A stretch of 64,000 nucleotides of DNA from DATGMS01 sp035303945. Lineage in GTDB: Bacteria > Bacteroidota > Bacteroidia > Cytophagales > Cyclobacteriaceae. The notes beneath the pieces are model-generated. The model was not told where the DNA came from and did not search any database. It saw only the letters and a program-made list of their open reading frames with translations. A program made the translations under genes and the position numbers. The stretch lies in assembly GCA_035303945.1 (NCBI GenBank), contig DATGQZ010000050.1, positions 124,001 to 188,000 of the forward strand, in the 5' to 3' direction. Position 1 is the stretch's first letter. Each line of letters opens with the position of its first letter. Shown in pieces: positions 54,837 through 63,569 of this stretch.

Positions 54837-56587
54837 TCTTTGCGGATGTTGGACTGGGTAGAATAGGATCGGTATTGGTTTAACTGATCTTTGTTGAGCC
54901 TGTTGCTAATAAATTCCACAGCGGTGTGATCGTCCATAAATATATGCTCAGCACCTATCTTGTCGATCAGCCCCCAGCTCATCAACACATCCCTTACAGG
55001 CCCTTTGGCAGCGGTAATATACAAGCTTACTCCTTGCCGGGTCCAATCTAGGATCCAATCTTCCAAGGCATCAGCGCCAGTGCTGTCCAAGCTGGTGACG
55101 CTTTCCATATTGAATATTAAAGCCGTAACCTTCCCTTTCTTTTTGAGCAGCCATTTGTCTATATGGCTTTTTACATAATCTACATTGGCAAAATAAAGCG
55201 GACCGTCGAGCCGGACCATCAGCAGTTCATCGTAAGTTTCTAGATTGTTAAATCGTTTGATATTTCGATAAACGGTGGTTTCAGGTACCCTTCCCAGCTG
55301 AGCCATATGCGGTCGAGAAGCTTTGTAGATAACCATCCCTAGAGATAAAAGCATGCCTGAAATAATTCCTGTTTCTATCCCCAATACCAAGGTTGTTAGG
55401 AACGTAGCCAGCCACATCGCAAAATCCGCACGGTCCTTCTTCCACAGCAACAAGGGTTGCTTGATATCGAATATACTCGCAATAGCCACAATAATTACCG
55501 CTGCCAAGATCGCCAAGGGCAGATAGAAGAAAAGGTTTGTAAAAAAAGCAAGCGTGAGTAATACCAACCCAGCACTGATAACAGAGGCCATAGCTGTATT
55601 CGCCCCTGCTTTGTCATTTACCGCCGACCGTGAAAATCCTCCTGCTACAGGAAAGCCGTTAAAAAACGCCGCTCCTATATTGGCGACGCCTAAAGCTATC
55701 AATTCCTGATTCGCGTCTATAGCATAATTCTTATGCCGAGTTTGTATAGACTTGGCTATTGCAATGCTCTGGGCATAGCCTATCAAGGCAATGGTCACAG
55801 CCATGGGAAGCAAGCGATGCCACAGTGGCAGTTCGAAGCTAGGCAATGACAAATGCGGAAAACCTCCTGGCACTGCGCCTACAATGGCTATTCCGTAATC
55901 ATCGAGCTGAAAAGCCCATACGGCTACCGTACCTGCAACTACCGCCAATAACTGAGAAGGAAAAAAGCGATGGATCCTTTTTCCTAGAATGATTAAGAAC
56001 ATCCCCAATAAGCCTATACCCAAGGTTAGCCAATGGAGTTGGCTTATATTAGCTACTAATGCCCATAATACATCCTGAATGTGGCCGCTGGCTGGCATGT
56101 CTATGTTAAACAGATATTTGACCTGACTTAACCCGATCACTATGGCCGCTGCTGAAGTAAATCCGTTGATTACAGGGCGGGAAAGAAAGGACACGACAAA
56201 TCCCAACCGCAGCAATCCCATCACCAATCGAATTCCTCCTACCAAAAACGTTAAGGTCAACACATACTGCAGATGCACTTCCGCCTCTGTGATGGCTAAG
56301 GAAGCTATACCTGCTGCGGTCAACATAGAGATGATTGCATCAGGTCCCACGGCAAGATGTCTGGAGCTGCCAAAAAATGCATAAAGCAACAAGGGGATTG
56401 TCACAGCATATAGGCCGTGCACCGGCTCAAGTCCTACCAGCATCGCGTAAGCCATGCTTTGGGGGATCAACATGATACCTACAGTTAACCCAGCAGACAA
56501 GTCCCCCGGCAAGTCAGCTTTTCTGTATTGGGGTAGCCAATACAGAAGTGGTAGGAACTTCTTCAGACCGTAAGAAAGTTTATTCAT
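54833..56587 (-). CDS. SulP-family inorganic anion transporter
   Basis: 584 residues from MNKLSYGLKKFLPLLYWLPQ (27 more codons are open upstream). Sulfate-permease membrane domain: DLPGDLSAGLTVGIMLIPQS, AYAMLVGLEPVHGLYAVTIP and NIGAAFFNGFPVAGGFSRSA. A cytoplasmic STAS domain follows (LLMVRLDGPLYFANVDYVKS, then ESVTSLDSTGADALEDWI). It may carry sulfate, bicarbonate or another anion; the neighbouring sulfur genes favour sulfate or a related product of sulfide oxidation. It is transcribed divergently from the CstB-like operon. Confidence 0.92.
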   Translation of the reverse strand: MNKLSYGLKKFLPLLYWLPQYRKADLPGDLSAGLTVGIMLIPQSMAYAMLVGLEPVHGLYAVTIPLLLYAFFGSSRHLAVGPDAIISMLTAAGIASLAITEAEVHLQYVLTLTFLVGGIRLVMGLLRLGFVVSFLSRPVINGFTSAAAIVIGLSQVKYLFNIDMPASGHIQDVLWALVANISQLHWLTLGIGLLGMFLIILGKRIHRFFPSQLLAVVAGTVAVWAFQLDDYGIAIVGAVPGGFPHLSLPSFELPLWHRLLPMAVTIALIGYAQSIAIAKSIQTRHKNYAIDANQELIALGVANIGAAFFNGFPVAGGFSRSAVNDKAGANTAMASVISAGLVLLTLAFFTNLFFYLPLAILAAVIIVAIASIFDIKQPLLLWKKDRADFAMWLATFLTTLVLGIETGIISGMLLSLGMVIYKASRPHMAQLGRVPETTVYRNIKRFNNLETYDELLMVRLDGPLYFANVDYVKSHIDKWLLKKKGKVTALIFNMESVTSLDSTGADALEDWILDWTRQGVSLYITAAKGPVRDVLMSWGLIDKIGAEHIFMDDHTAVEFISNRLNKDQLNQYRSYSTQSNIRKD

Positions 56588-56673
56588 TACTGATTCCTGC
56601 GCTTTAACACCTATAATGGGTGGATTGATACTGAGAGGATTGGCAAAATTGCTTCCAATAAATTTCAAATTAA

Positions 56674-56687
56674 GTGAGTTTTGTCAC
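56674..56687. promoter_or_regulatory. candidate Crp/Fnr operator GTGA-N6-TCAC
   Basis: A perfect palindrome with GTGA and TCAC half-sites and a 6-bp spacer, the geometry of CRP-type sites. It lies between the divergent SulP and CstB-like genes. Its centre is about 40 bp upstream of the predicted start of the latter, the class II activation position, and just upstream of an imperfect SulP -7 (TTAATTTG, minus strand). Confidence 0.55.
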
Positions 56688-56709
56688 CTAAATCATGTTT
56701 TTATCCCAC

Positions 56710-56717
56710 TAACTTTG
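56710..56717 (+). promoter_or_regulatory. -7 box of the CstB-like operon
   Basis: TAACTTTG, a full TAnnTTTG match 63 bp before the ATG. The -33 region is poor (a TTTG lies 26 bp upstream, too far), which suits an activator-dependent promoter. Confidence 0.5.
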
Positions 56718-56780
56718 ACCTTGAAAATATAAAACACTCTCAGGCGCTGTATTCAGCCTGCACTAAACGATGAGCAGTTT

Positions 56781-58124
56781 ATGAAAAGATACCAGATCAA
56801 ACAGTTTGAAGATAAAGGATTGGCACATTTTTCTTACGCCGTCTTAGTTAATACGGAAATTGTTTTAATAGATCCTGCCCGCAATCCTCAACCCTATTAT
56901 GATTTTGCCGCTGAGAATAACGCCAAGATAGTGGGCGTCATAGAAACCCACCCTCATGCCGACTTTGTCAGCTCGCACCATGAAATTCACAAAACAGTGG
57001 GTGCTGCTATCTATGTCAGCGAAAAGGTAGAAGCCGATTATCCCTTTCAAGCATTTGATGAAGGTGATGAGATCGACCTCGGGGAGGGAATAAAGCTGAA
57101 GGCATTGCACACACCTGGTCATTCACCTGATAGTATCAGCATTGTTCTTTCAAATAAGGAAAAGGATGAAGCGGTATTTACCGGCGACACACTGTTTATT
57201 GGAGACGTGGGACGCCCTGACCTCAGGGAAAAGGCTGGAAAGCTACAAGCCAAACGTGAAGAGCTAGCCAGAGCCATGTTCCACAGCACCAGAGAAAAAC
57301 TGATGGTGATGGACGATGACGTGGTTGTGTATCCAGCGCACGGTTCAGGATCGTTATGCGGCAAAGCGCTAAGTGATGCCAGCAGCAGCACCATCGGCCA
57401 AGAAAAAATGAGCAACTATGCACTCCAAGAGATGACAGAAGATGAATTCGTCAAGATTTTGCTGGAGGACCAACCATTTATCCCCAAGTACTTCCCTTAT
57501 GATGTAGCCTTAAACAAACAAGGAGCTCCCGGTTATGAAGAGAGCCTTCAGAAGGTCCAGGTTTTGGAAGACAACTTTAGACCTGAAGCAGGGACAATCA
57601 TTATTGATGGCCGACCATCTGAACAATTCCGTGCCTCCCACCTCGCCGGAGCAGTCAATCTCATGAATGGGGAGAAATTTGAAACATGGCTGGGCAGTAT
57701 TGTTGCACCGGAAGAAAGCTTTTATCTGATTGCCCAAGACAAGGACACGCTGAATAAACTGGTTCAAAAAGCGGCTAAGATCGGCTACGAACTGATGATC
57801 AAAGGAGTATTCATTTACAATGCCAAGGATGGAAAACAATCTAAGGAATTTGACAAAGCTGCCTTTAAGAGAGATCCCGCTGCATATACTATCGTAGATA
57901 TAAGAAATCACAGTGAAACTAAAAACGGATTGGTTTTTGATACGGCGATAAATATTCCCTTGCCCGAACTAAGAGAAAGAATTACTGAAATTCCTACGGA
58001 TAAACCCGTTGTGGTTCATTGTGCTGGTGGATACCGATCCGCTGCCGGTAGTAGCATTATCCAAAAATATTTGGAAGGAACCACTGTCTTCGATATGAGT
58101 CAGGCTATAACAGATTTTAAATAA
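56781..58124 (+). CDS. CstB-like persulfide dioxygenase with two rhodanese-type domains
   Basis: 447 residues. The N-terminal metallo-beta-lactamase domain has THPHADFVSSHHEIH (H57, H59, D61), LHTPGHSPDS, FTGDTLFIGDVGRPDL (D136) and YPAHGSGSLCGK with Cys193, the pattern of mononuclear-iron persulfide dioxygenases. A first rhodanese-like domain (GTIIIDGRPSEQFRASHLAG) has FYLIAQDKD where the active Cys should be, so it is a pseudo-rhodanese. The C-terminal rhodanese (TIVDIRNHSETKNG) has active Cys414 in VVVHCAGGYRSAAGSS. This architecture and length match Staphylococcus CstB, which converts persulfides to thiosulfate. Thioredoxin follows after 1 bp. Confidence 0.9.
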   Translation: MKRYQIKQFEDKGLAHFSYAVLVNTEIVLIDPARNPQPYYDFAAENNAKIVGVIETHPHADFVSSHHEIHKTVGAAIYVSEKVEADYPFQAFDEGDEIDLGEGIKLKALHTPGHSPDSISIVLSNKEKDEAVFTGDTLFIGDVGRPDLREKAGKLQAKREELARAMFHSTREKLMVMDDDVVVYPAHGSGSLCGKALSDASSSTIGQEKMSNYALQEMTEDEFVKILLEDQPFIPKYFPYDVALNKQGAPGYEESLQKVQVLEDNFRPEAGTIIIDGRPSEQFRASHLAGAVNLMNGEKFETWLGSIVAPEESFYLIAQDKDTLNKLVQKAAKIGYELMIKGVFIYNAKDGKQSKEFDKAAFKRDPAAYTIVDIRNHSETKNGLVFDTAINIPLPELRERITEIPTDKPVVVHCAGGYRSAAGSSIIQKYLEGTTVFDMSQAITDFK

Positions 58125-58125
58125 G

Positions 58126-58437
58126 ATGAACGCGAAAGCAAAATCATTTAAAGAACTGATTGCAGGAAACCAACCGGTTTTGGTAGATTTTTATGCTACT
58201 TGGTGTGGTCCCTGTCAGACCATGCAACCTATTTTGCAGGATGCTGCACGACAAATGGGAGAGAAAGTAAAAATCATCAAGGTCGACGTGGACAAAAATC
58301 CTGCAGCCGCCAACAGCTATCAAGTGAAAGGTGTACCCACCTTGATTTTGTTTCGGAACGGAAAAATTTTATGGAGGCAGTCAGGTGTTGTTTCAACTTC
58401 CCAACTCCTTCAAGTTATACATCAAGCAATTGCCTAA
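58126..58437 (+). CDS. thioredoxin
   Basis: 103 residues of a complete cytoplasmic thioredoxin: VLVDFYATWCGPCQTMQPIL with the WCGPC active site, KIIKVDVDKNPAAANSYQ and the cis-Pro in VKGVPTLILFRNGK. One bp separates it from the CstB-like gene, so it is co-translated. It would supply reducing power, for example to reduce persulfidated proteins or to regenerate the rhodanese. Confidence 0.95.
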   Translation: MNAKAKSFKELIAGNQPVLVDFYATWCGPCQTMQPILQDAARQMGEKVKIIKVDVDKNPAAANSYQVKGVPTLILFRNGKILWRQSGVVSTSQLLQVIHQAIA

Positions 58438-58460
58438 AATCATTTTGTTTTGGCAATATA

Positions 58461-58500
58461 AGCTGGAGTAAATAGAAATGATTTGCTCCAGCTTTGCTTT
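58461..58500 (+). terminator. terminator after thioredoxin
   Basis: 13-position stem AGCTGGAGTAAAT/ATTTGCTCCAGCT with one mismatch and a 7-nt loop, followed by TTGCTTTTC. Transcription of the two YeeE/YedE genes may therefore be partly separate. Confidence 0.8.
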
Positions 58501-58547
58501 TCATCCAATCAATGAGGGAAGTTCCTCCCCATTAATCATCCAACACA

Positions 58548-59129
58548 ATGCTACAATTCATTGACTACCTTAGGCAGCCGTGGCCTTGGTATGTGGCAGG
58601 ACCATTAATAGGCCTGACTGTACCTGCCCTGCTTTTACTTGGAAATAAGCCCTTTGGCATTTCCTCCTCCCTTAGACATATTTGCGCAGCCTGTGTACCT
58701 GCCGGAATCCCATTTTTCCGATATGACTGGAAGCGGCACTCTTGGAACCTGATGTTTGCACTTGGTATACTGATCGGTGGATGGTTCAGCGCTACCTGGT
58801 TGGCAAATCCTGAACCCATTCAAATTGCGGCCTCCACACAAGAGGATCTTGCCTTATTGGGCATCACCCGGTTTGATAAAATAATGCCAGATGAGATATT
58901 CAGCTGGGAAAACATCTTAACATGGAAGGGCTTATTTTTCTTCGTGTTGGGAGGCTTTATGGTAGGATTCGGCACCCGGTATGCCGGCGGATGTACCTCC
59001 GGACATTCAATTATGGGGATCAGCAGTCTCCAATGGCCTTCCCTGGTAGCCACAATTTCCTTTATGATCGGCGGCTTTGTAATGACACACTTCCTGCTAC
59101 CTCTTATTATGTCCGCGGTGGGATTTTAA
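58548..59129 (+). CDS. YeeE/YedE-family sulfur transporter, half A
   Basis: 193 residues with five or so helices. GGFMVGFGTRYAGGCTSGHS carries the conserved Cys of the YeeE (TsuA) thiosulfate path, and FMIGGFVMTHFLLPLIM closes the protein. Half-size YeeE/YedE proteins occur as pairs that together equal one full-length transporter. WNLMFALGILIGGWFSATWL precedes the periplasmic loop. It likely moves thiosulfate or another sulfur species across the inner membrane. Confidence 0.9.
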   Translation: MLQFIDYLRQPWPWYVAGPLIGLTVPALLLLGNKPFGISSSLRHICAACVPAGIPFFRYDWKRHSWNLMFALGILIGGWFSATWLANPEPIQIAASTQEDLALLGITRFDKIMPDEIFSWENILTWKGLFFFVLGGFMVGFGTRYAGGCTSGHSIMGISSLQWPSLVATISFMIGGFVMTHFLLPLIMSAVGF

Positions 59130-59138
59130 CATACGAAA

Positions 59139-59615
59139 ATGAACAACATAGCATTATCTACAGCATCCACTAAGCATCCTCAATCAATACCAAAGAAGCC
59201 CGAACAAGGACTGTTGCGTTACCTTTTGTTAGGAATTGTTTTCGGAGTTGTTTTTTCCAAAGCAGAGATCATTTCTTGGTTCAGAATTCAAGAGATGTTT
59301 AGACTACAGAGCTTCTTTATGTACGGCGTAATTGGCTCGGCTATATTAGTAGCTCTAATATCTATTCAAATCATCCAAAGATTTAATATCAGGACAATAG
59401 CAGGTGAGGCCGTTGCGATTCCTCGCAAAGAATTCAAAAAAGGCCAGATTATTGGAGGTTTCATTTTTGGCCTAGGCTGGGCCTTGACAGGCGCATGTCC
59501 GGGTCCCCTATATGCTCAAATAGGCCTCGGCTTTACCGTCGTGGGTGTAACCTTATTAAGTGCTATCGCTGGAACATGGGTTTACGGAAGGTTTGCAGAC
59601 AAACTGCCCCAATAA
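59139..59615 (+). CDS. YeeE/YedE-family sulfur transporter, half B (DUF6691-like)
   Basis: 158 residues, four helices. QIIGGFIFGLGWALTGACPG with the conserved Cys, followed by PLYAQIGLGFTVVGVTLL, is the second-half signature. LLRYLLLGIVFGVVFSKAEI begins the membrane part. It starts 9 bp after half A, so the two should form one transporter. Confidence 0.9.
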   Translation: MNNIALSTASTKHPQSIPKKPEQGLLRYLLLGIVFGVVFSKAEIISWFRIQEMFRLQSFFMYGVIGSAILVALISIQIIQRFNIRTIAGEAVAIPRKEFKKGQIIGGFIFGLGWALTGACPGPLYAQIGLGFTVVGVTLLSAIAGTWVYGRFADKLPQ

Positions 59616-59649
59616 GGAAGAACCTGTTCAAGTAAGAGGTACTTCCTTA
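59613..59649. terminator. possible hairpin between convergent genes
   Basis: Perfect 8-bp arms TAAGGAAG/CTTCCTTA with a 21-nt loop, overlapping the stop of YeeE half B. There is no T run, so the terminator call is weak. Confidence 0.35.
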
Positions 59650-60435
59650 GTCTTTAGGTTCCTGTTGTTTGCGCATATTTTCTGCTACCATAGGATCCGG
59701 CGTCACTTGGCTCATCCCCACCATTGCTTTGTTCTTTAGCCCAGAGACCACTTTATGTTCCCCCTTCATCAGACCTTTATAGCCGTCTTGAGCCACTTTA
59801 GCAGGATCAGCCAGGTTTTCCTCCTCATAAATTTTGGAGGCTTTCATGTTTGCTTTTTCAAAGAAATCAGTATCGGTGGCACCTGGCACCAATATGGTGA
59901 CGCTGATATGACTATTTTTTAGCTCATTCCTCAGCGCCTCAGACCAAGAGTGTACAAAGGCTTTGGTTCCATGATAAACTGCTTGCCAAGGTCCGGGCAT
60001 TTCACCCGCTATTGAGCCCACATTAAGTATTCTGCCTTCCTTTCTTTGCACCATATCTGGAAGAAAGTATTTCGTAAGGGCAACATAGGCGCAAATGTTT
60101 AGCTGGATAATGTCGAGTTCTTTTTGAAGGTCGTTATTGACAAATTGCCCGTACACACCCTGTCCGGCATCATTAACAAGTATGTCAATTAAAATGCCCA
60201 TCCGTGTTACCTCTTCGTAAATCTCATGAGGCGCTTCACGCCTCATCAAGTCTTTGGCAATGGTATGGACCTTCACGCGGTGTGCCTGCTCAAGCTCCTG
60301 AGCTGCTTGATGTAATTTGTTGGCGTCCCTGGATACCAATACCAGATCGTATCCGTCTTTGGCAAATAGCTTGGCCAACTCTAGACCGATTCCTTCCGAT
60401 CCTCCAGTTATTAAAACAGAATGCTTTGTGTCCAT
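59647..60435 (-). CDS. SDR-family oxidoreductase
   Basis: 262 residues. Classical short-chain dehydrogenase: Rossmann motif SVLITGGSEGIGLELAKLF, NDAGQGVYG, then LNVGSIAGEMPGPWQAVYHG with Tyr in YHGTKAFVHSW. A C-terminal extension (KNKAMVGMSQVTPDPMVAEN) resembles the DltE/YqjQ-type subgroup that often acts on lipid or ketone substrates. It stands alone; no substrate can be named. Confidence 0.92.
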   Translation of the reverse strand: MDTKHSVLITGGSEGIGLELAKLFAKDGYDLVLVSRDANKLHQAAQELEQAHRVKVHTIAKDLMRREAPHEIYEEVTRMGILIDILVNDAGQGVYGQFVNNDLQKELDIIQLNICAYVALTKYFLPDMVQRKEGRILNVGSIAGEMPGPWQAVYHGTKAFVHSWSEALRNELKNSHISVTILVPGATDTDFFEKANMKASKIYEEENLADPAKVAQDGYKGLMKGEHKVVSGLKNKAMVGMSQVTPDPMVAENMRKQQEPKD

Positions 60436-60702
60436 GGCTTATATTGTTTGTGTGAAAATTCTTGGTTTCTATCTTGCAGGTCCATCAATCATACCATTTA
60501 CCCAAATGCCATGAAGCATTCTTCTTTGCTGTACAAGGTGGACCAGGTGTCACGGCCTTACCCCATATTGTCTCTTTATCGCGGCATCAAATACAAGCCT
60601 TACCTTCTATAAATGTGTTCGTTGTTATCAATCTCTACTGGTGGAAGGCGGCATCATTTTAGCTTCAATAGAGGAAAAAGTAAACCACAAATCATCACAG
60701 CT

Positions 60703-60867
60703 ATGGACAACGATAAAAACAGACATAGATCTGAATCAGATCAAGCCCTCCCAGAGAAGGACAAAAAAACGAGAGAAGAAGAAATTGACGAGGAATTGGA
60801 GCAGACTTTTCCTGCCAGTGATCCACCCTCTTACTCCAAACCCGGAAACGATAAGGAGGAAGATTAA
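60703..60867 (+). CDS. tiny acidic protein with FPASDPPS motif
   Basis: 54 residues from MDNDKNRHRSESDQALPEKD. Very hydrophilic and acidic, with EEEIDEELEQTFPASDPPSY. The E-x-x-FPASDPPS motif is shared by many short bacterial proteins, often found in stress-related settings, with unknown function. The frame is open for 30 codons upstream, but those lack this character. A strong terminator follows, which supports it as a real transcript. Confidence 0.7.
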   Translation: MDNDKNRHRSESDQALPEKDKKTREEEIDEELEQTFPASDPPSYSKPGNDKEED

Positions 60868-60884
60868 CAATGAAGGAAATTTGC

Positions 60885-60922
60885 AAAGAGCCGACCAGCT
60901 AAGCTGACTCGGCTCTTTTTTT
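60885..60922 (+). terminator. terminator of the tiny acidic gene
   Basis: Perfect 10-bp stem AAAGAGCCGA/TCGGCTCTTT with an internal AGCT pairing, followed by seven T. Confidence 0.9.
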
Positions 60923-61242
60923 AAAGTTCAAATTTTGCCTTTGTCTACTAAAAAACAACCTAGTACTTACCACAGGACCTGCATCACGAGATCGACAAAA
61001 CAAAAGCCATCCTTCGATATTTCCGAACAAGCATCACTGATCTCCTATGGACGTATGGCCCAGATGTAAAAGATCGGATACGCAAGCCAATGTGCTATTT
61101 ACCTTTGATGCATGTATTATTTATCCGGCTACCGGATCAATTAGGTAAATTCAGTCAGTGGCACATTGAGTAAAGCAGAAATAAACAAATCGATACTTCT
61201 GCTTCGACCCTCAGATGTTTATGCTTCTGTAGACCATCCCCT
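60923..61242. other. intergenic, nothing recognised
   Basis: 320 bp between the terminator and the aldo/keto reductase stop. All frames are broken and no hairpin, promoter pair or repeat stood out. Confidence 0.5.
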
Positions 61243-62223
61243 TTAGTTTCTTTCCACTGCCTCCCTAATTTGTTTTGGGTAGCGATCTCCAACAATTTTA
61301 ATCGCTGATAAGGCTAGATCAATTTGGCCTAATTCTTCAGAATTTAACCTGATCGAGGCTGCTCCAAGATTTTCTTGCATTCTGTCAAATTTTGAAGTAC
61401 CTGGAATGGGGACTATAAAAGGCTTCTGGGCCAAAAGCCAGCCCAAGGCAACCTGCGCAGGCGAAGCGCCTTTGCTTGCTGCAATGGAAACAACTAAATC
61501 TACCAAAGCCTGGTTAGCTTTTCGATTTTCTTTACTGAAACGGGGGAGCAGATTTCTGGTGTCTTCTTTTTCCAATTCTACCTCTGCATTAATAGTTCCA
61601 GTTAGAAAACCTTTGCCGAGAGGACTAAACGGGACAAAGCCAATCCCTAACTCCTCCAGTGTTGGTATGATCTCCTTTTGGGGTTCCCGGTAGAACATGG
61701 AATACTCGCTCTGCAAGGCTGAAACAGGCAATACACTGTGAGCCTTTCTGATATTGGACTCACTGGCTTCGGACAAGCCAAAAAACCTAACTTTCCCTTC
61801 TTGAATAAGCTCTTTTACTGCTCCCGCCACGTCTTCGACAGGCACATGCGGATCTGGCCTGTGTTGATAAAATAAGTCAATCACGTCCGTTCTTAATCGC
61901 TTTAAAGAGGCTTCTGCGACGGCCTTGATGTTTTTGGGGCTGCTATCGAGCCCCTGACGCAGATCCCCGTTTTTAAAGCCGAATTTGGTGGCTATCACCA
62001 CACGGTCGCGCAGCGGTTGAAGGGCCTGGCCCAATAGCAGCTCGTTGTCTCCATACCCTTGTGCGGTATCGAAAAAAGTCACGCCATGTTCGACTGCCGA
62101 CCGGATTAATTTGATGCTGTCGCTCTTGGACGGCGCGGTTGGAAAACTCAAACCCATAGCTCCAAATCCCAAGGCTGAAACTTCTAAGCCGCTGTTCCCT
62201 AATTTCCTCTTTTCCATTTTCAT
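61243..62223 (-). CDS. aldo/keto reductase
   Basis: 326 residues from MKMEKRKLGNSGLEVSALGF (23 codons are open upstream). The catalytic tetrad of the family is visible: Asp and Tyr in FFDTAQGYGDNELLLGQAL, Lys in VIATKFGFKNGD and His in LFYQHRPDPHVP. NADPH-binding residues are in the C-terminal IPGTSKFDRMQENLGAA. It resembles the YakC/IolS group. The upstream Crp/Fnr gene ends about 70 bp before this start on the same strand, so it may be its regulator. Confidence 0.93.
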   Translation of the reverse strand: MKMEKRKLGNSGLEVSALGFGAMGLSFPTAPSKSDSIKLIRSAVEHGVTFFDTAQGYGDNELLLGQALQPLRDRVVIATKFGFKNGDLRQGLDSSPKNIKAVAEASLKRLRTDVIDLFYQHRPDPHVPVEDVAGAVKELIQEGKVRFFGLSEASESNIRKAHSVLPVSALQSEYSMFYREPQKEIIPTLEELGIGFVPFSPLGKGFLTGTINAEVELEKEDTRNLLPRFSKENRKANQALVDLVVSIAASKGASPAQVALGWLLAQKPFIVPIPGTSKFDRMQENLGAASIRLNSEELGQIDLALSAIKIVGDRYPKQIREAVERN

Positions 62224-62293
62224 TGCTTTTTGGTTGTACAGCAAAGTTGGCTCAATGAAAAGTAGGATCTTTTGCCAAATGACAAAAAGCAAC

Positions 62294-62863
62294 TTAGCTA
62301 ATGGATTTTCTGATTCTGCTTAGAGACGACTGCGTAATGCCCAGGTAAGAAGCTATGTATGACAAGGGAACGCGATTAACCAAGGTCGGAAATTTGTGGA
62401 TAAAATCAAGGTAGCGTTCTTTTGCACTTTGTGTAATCATCTCACTTCTTCTTGACACCTTCTCCTTATGTTGTCTTGCAACAATTCTTTGAACGATTTG
62501 GTCCAAGCCGATAATGATTTCTAGCAACTCGGTCCAATTTCGGTGTGGAAATACAATCAGTGTACAGTCCGAAACGGCGGAAAGATATTCAGAGGGTATA
62601 TACATGCCCTCGCCGGTATGGCCAGATAGGATCAGGTGATTTTCATCTATAAAATACCGTGTGATTTCCTCCCCCTTATTGTTATAGTAAAAAACGCGGA
62701 GTACCCCCTGGGTTATAAAGCCAACTTGTTTCACCGCCTTACCGGCTTCCCAAAAGAAATCGTCCTTGCGCAGCTCAACCACTGTGCCTTTGCTCTCAAT
62801 CAGATCAATTTGGTGTTTATTCAAATTGCCAAACTGTAAGATATATGCCGTAAATTCATTCAT
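62294..62863 (-). CDS. Crp/Fnr-family regulator (short form)
   Basis: 189 residues. N-terminal cyclic-nucleotide-binding-like roll (VVELRKDDFFWEAGKAVKQV, GFITQGVLRVFYYNNKGEEI) and a short C-terminal helix-turn-helix (VPLSYIASYLGITQSSLSRI). This short form is common in Bacteroidota next to oxidoreductase or flavodoxin genes it may control. It is upstream of and co-directional with the aldo/keto reductase. Confidence 0.9.
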   Translation of the reverse strand: MNEFTAYILQFGNLNKHQIDLIESKGTVVELRKDDFFWEAGKAVKQVGFITQGVLRVFYYNNKGEEITRYFIDENHLILSGHTGEGMYIPSEYLSAVSDCTLIVFPHRNWTELLEIIIGLDQIVQRIVARQHKEKVSRRSEMITQSAKERYLDFIHKFPTLVNRVPLSYIASYLGITQSSLSRIRKSIS

Positions 62864-63287
62864 TCTGTAAAATTAGAAATAGCTGTAAATAAAGTATTTG
62901 CCATTTGCTAAATAAGCTCCACAATGCTTTAAGTATTGAGGCTTGTATTAATATGGTGTAAAGCTTTTCCTGACCAAACTACGTCAGATCGGCGCATTCA
63001 TCATATAAATAATGGAAAGGGAAAAGCCTCAAAGAAAAAAATGTATTTGTAAGGCTGACAAATTATAGAACCAAACCCGATGTATGAGGTTCAACATGTA
63101 CATGAAAATGTGCAAAACGGGAGACTGATCCTGGAGCACCTACCTTAGCTTGATTTGGGTCTAAATTTCTACCCTTAATGTTTACTTGGTTGACAAAATA
63201 TGCTTATTCGGTTTCGATTTTCCAGCCATCGGATTATATTCAGCTGCCTGAAAAATGTCCGCTAAAGAACCAAAACCATTGCAATAA

Positions 63288-63334
63288 GGGGTCAATATGC
63301 TCCTGAATTCTGCCCCGGGGGGTCAACATGCTCC
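63288..63334. repeat. two direct copies of an IS21-like terminal repeat
   Basis: GGGGTCAATATGCTCC (63288-63303) and GGGGTCAACATGCTCC (63319-63334) differ at one base and are offset by 31 bp. IS21-family elements carry several such repeats inside each end. No istA/istB is present, so this would be a remnant end. Confidence 0.5.
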
Positions 63335-63539
63335 GAAAAATGCCGAAACATTCTATTTTAGGAGATCAGCATCCAGAATGTCAGTCCGGCCAGCCAAGGC
63401 ACATTCACGACACAAAGACATTCCGGTACTGAGGTGACAGCTTGCTCCGGAATATCCACCTTAACCCACGAAAACCAAAAATTATTACGTTCATCTGTTA
63501 ATGTTGCTTCTCGAAGGGCATATACAACTTGTGTGAAAC

Positions 63540-63569
63540 AAAAAAGCCTGACATTTCTGTCAGGCTTTT
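63540..63569 (-). terminator. strong terminator next to a tRNA fragment
   Basis: Perfect 12-bp stem AAAAGCCTGACA/TGTCAGGCTTTT with a 4-nt loop; on the minus strand it is followed by a T-rich run. It directly follows the tRNA 3'-end fragment in that direction. Confidence 0.85.
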
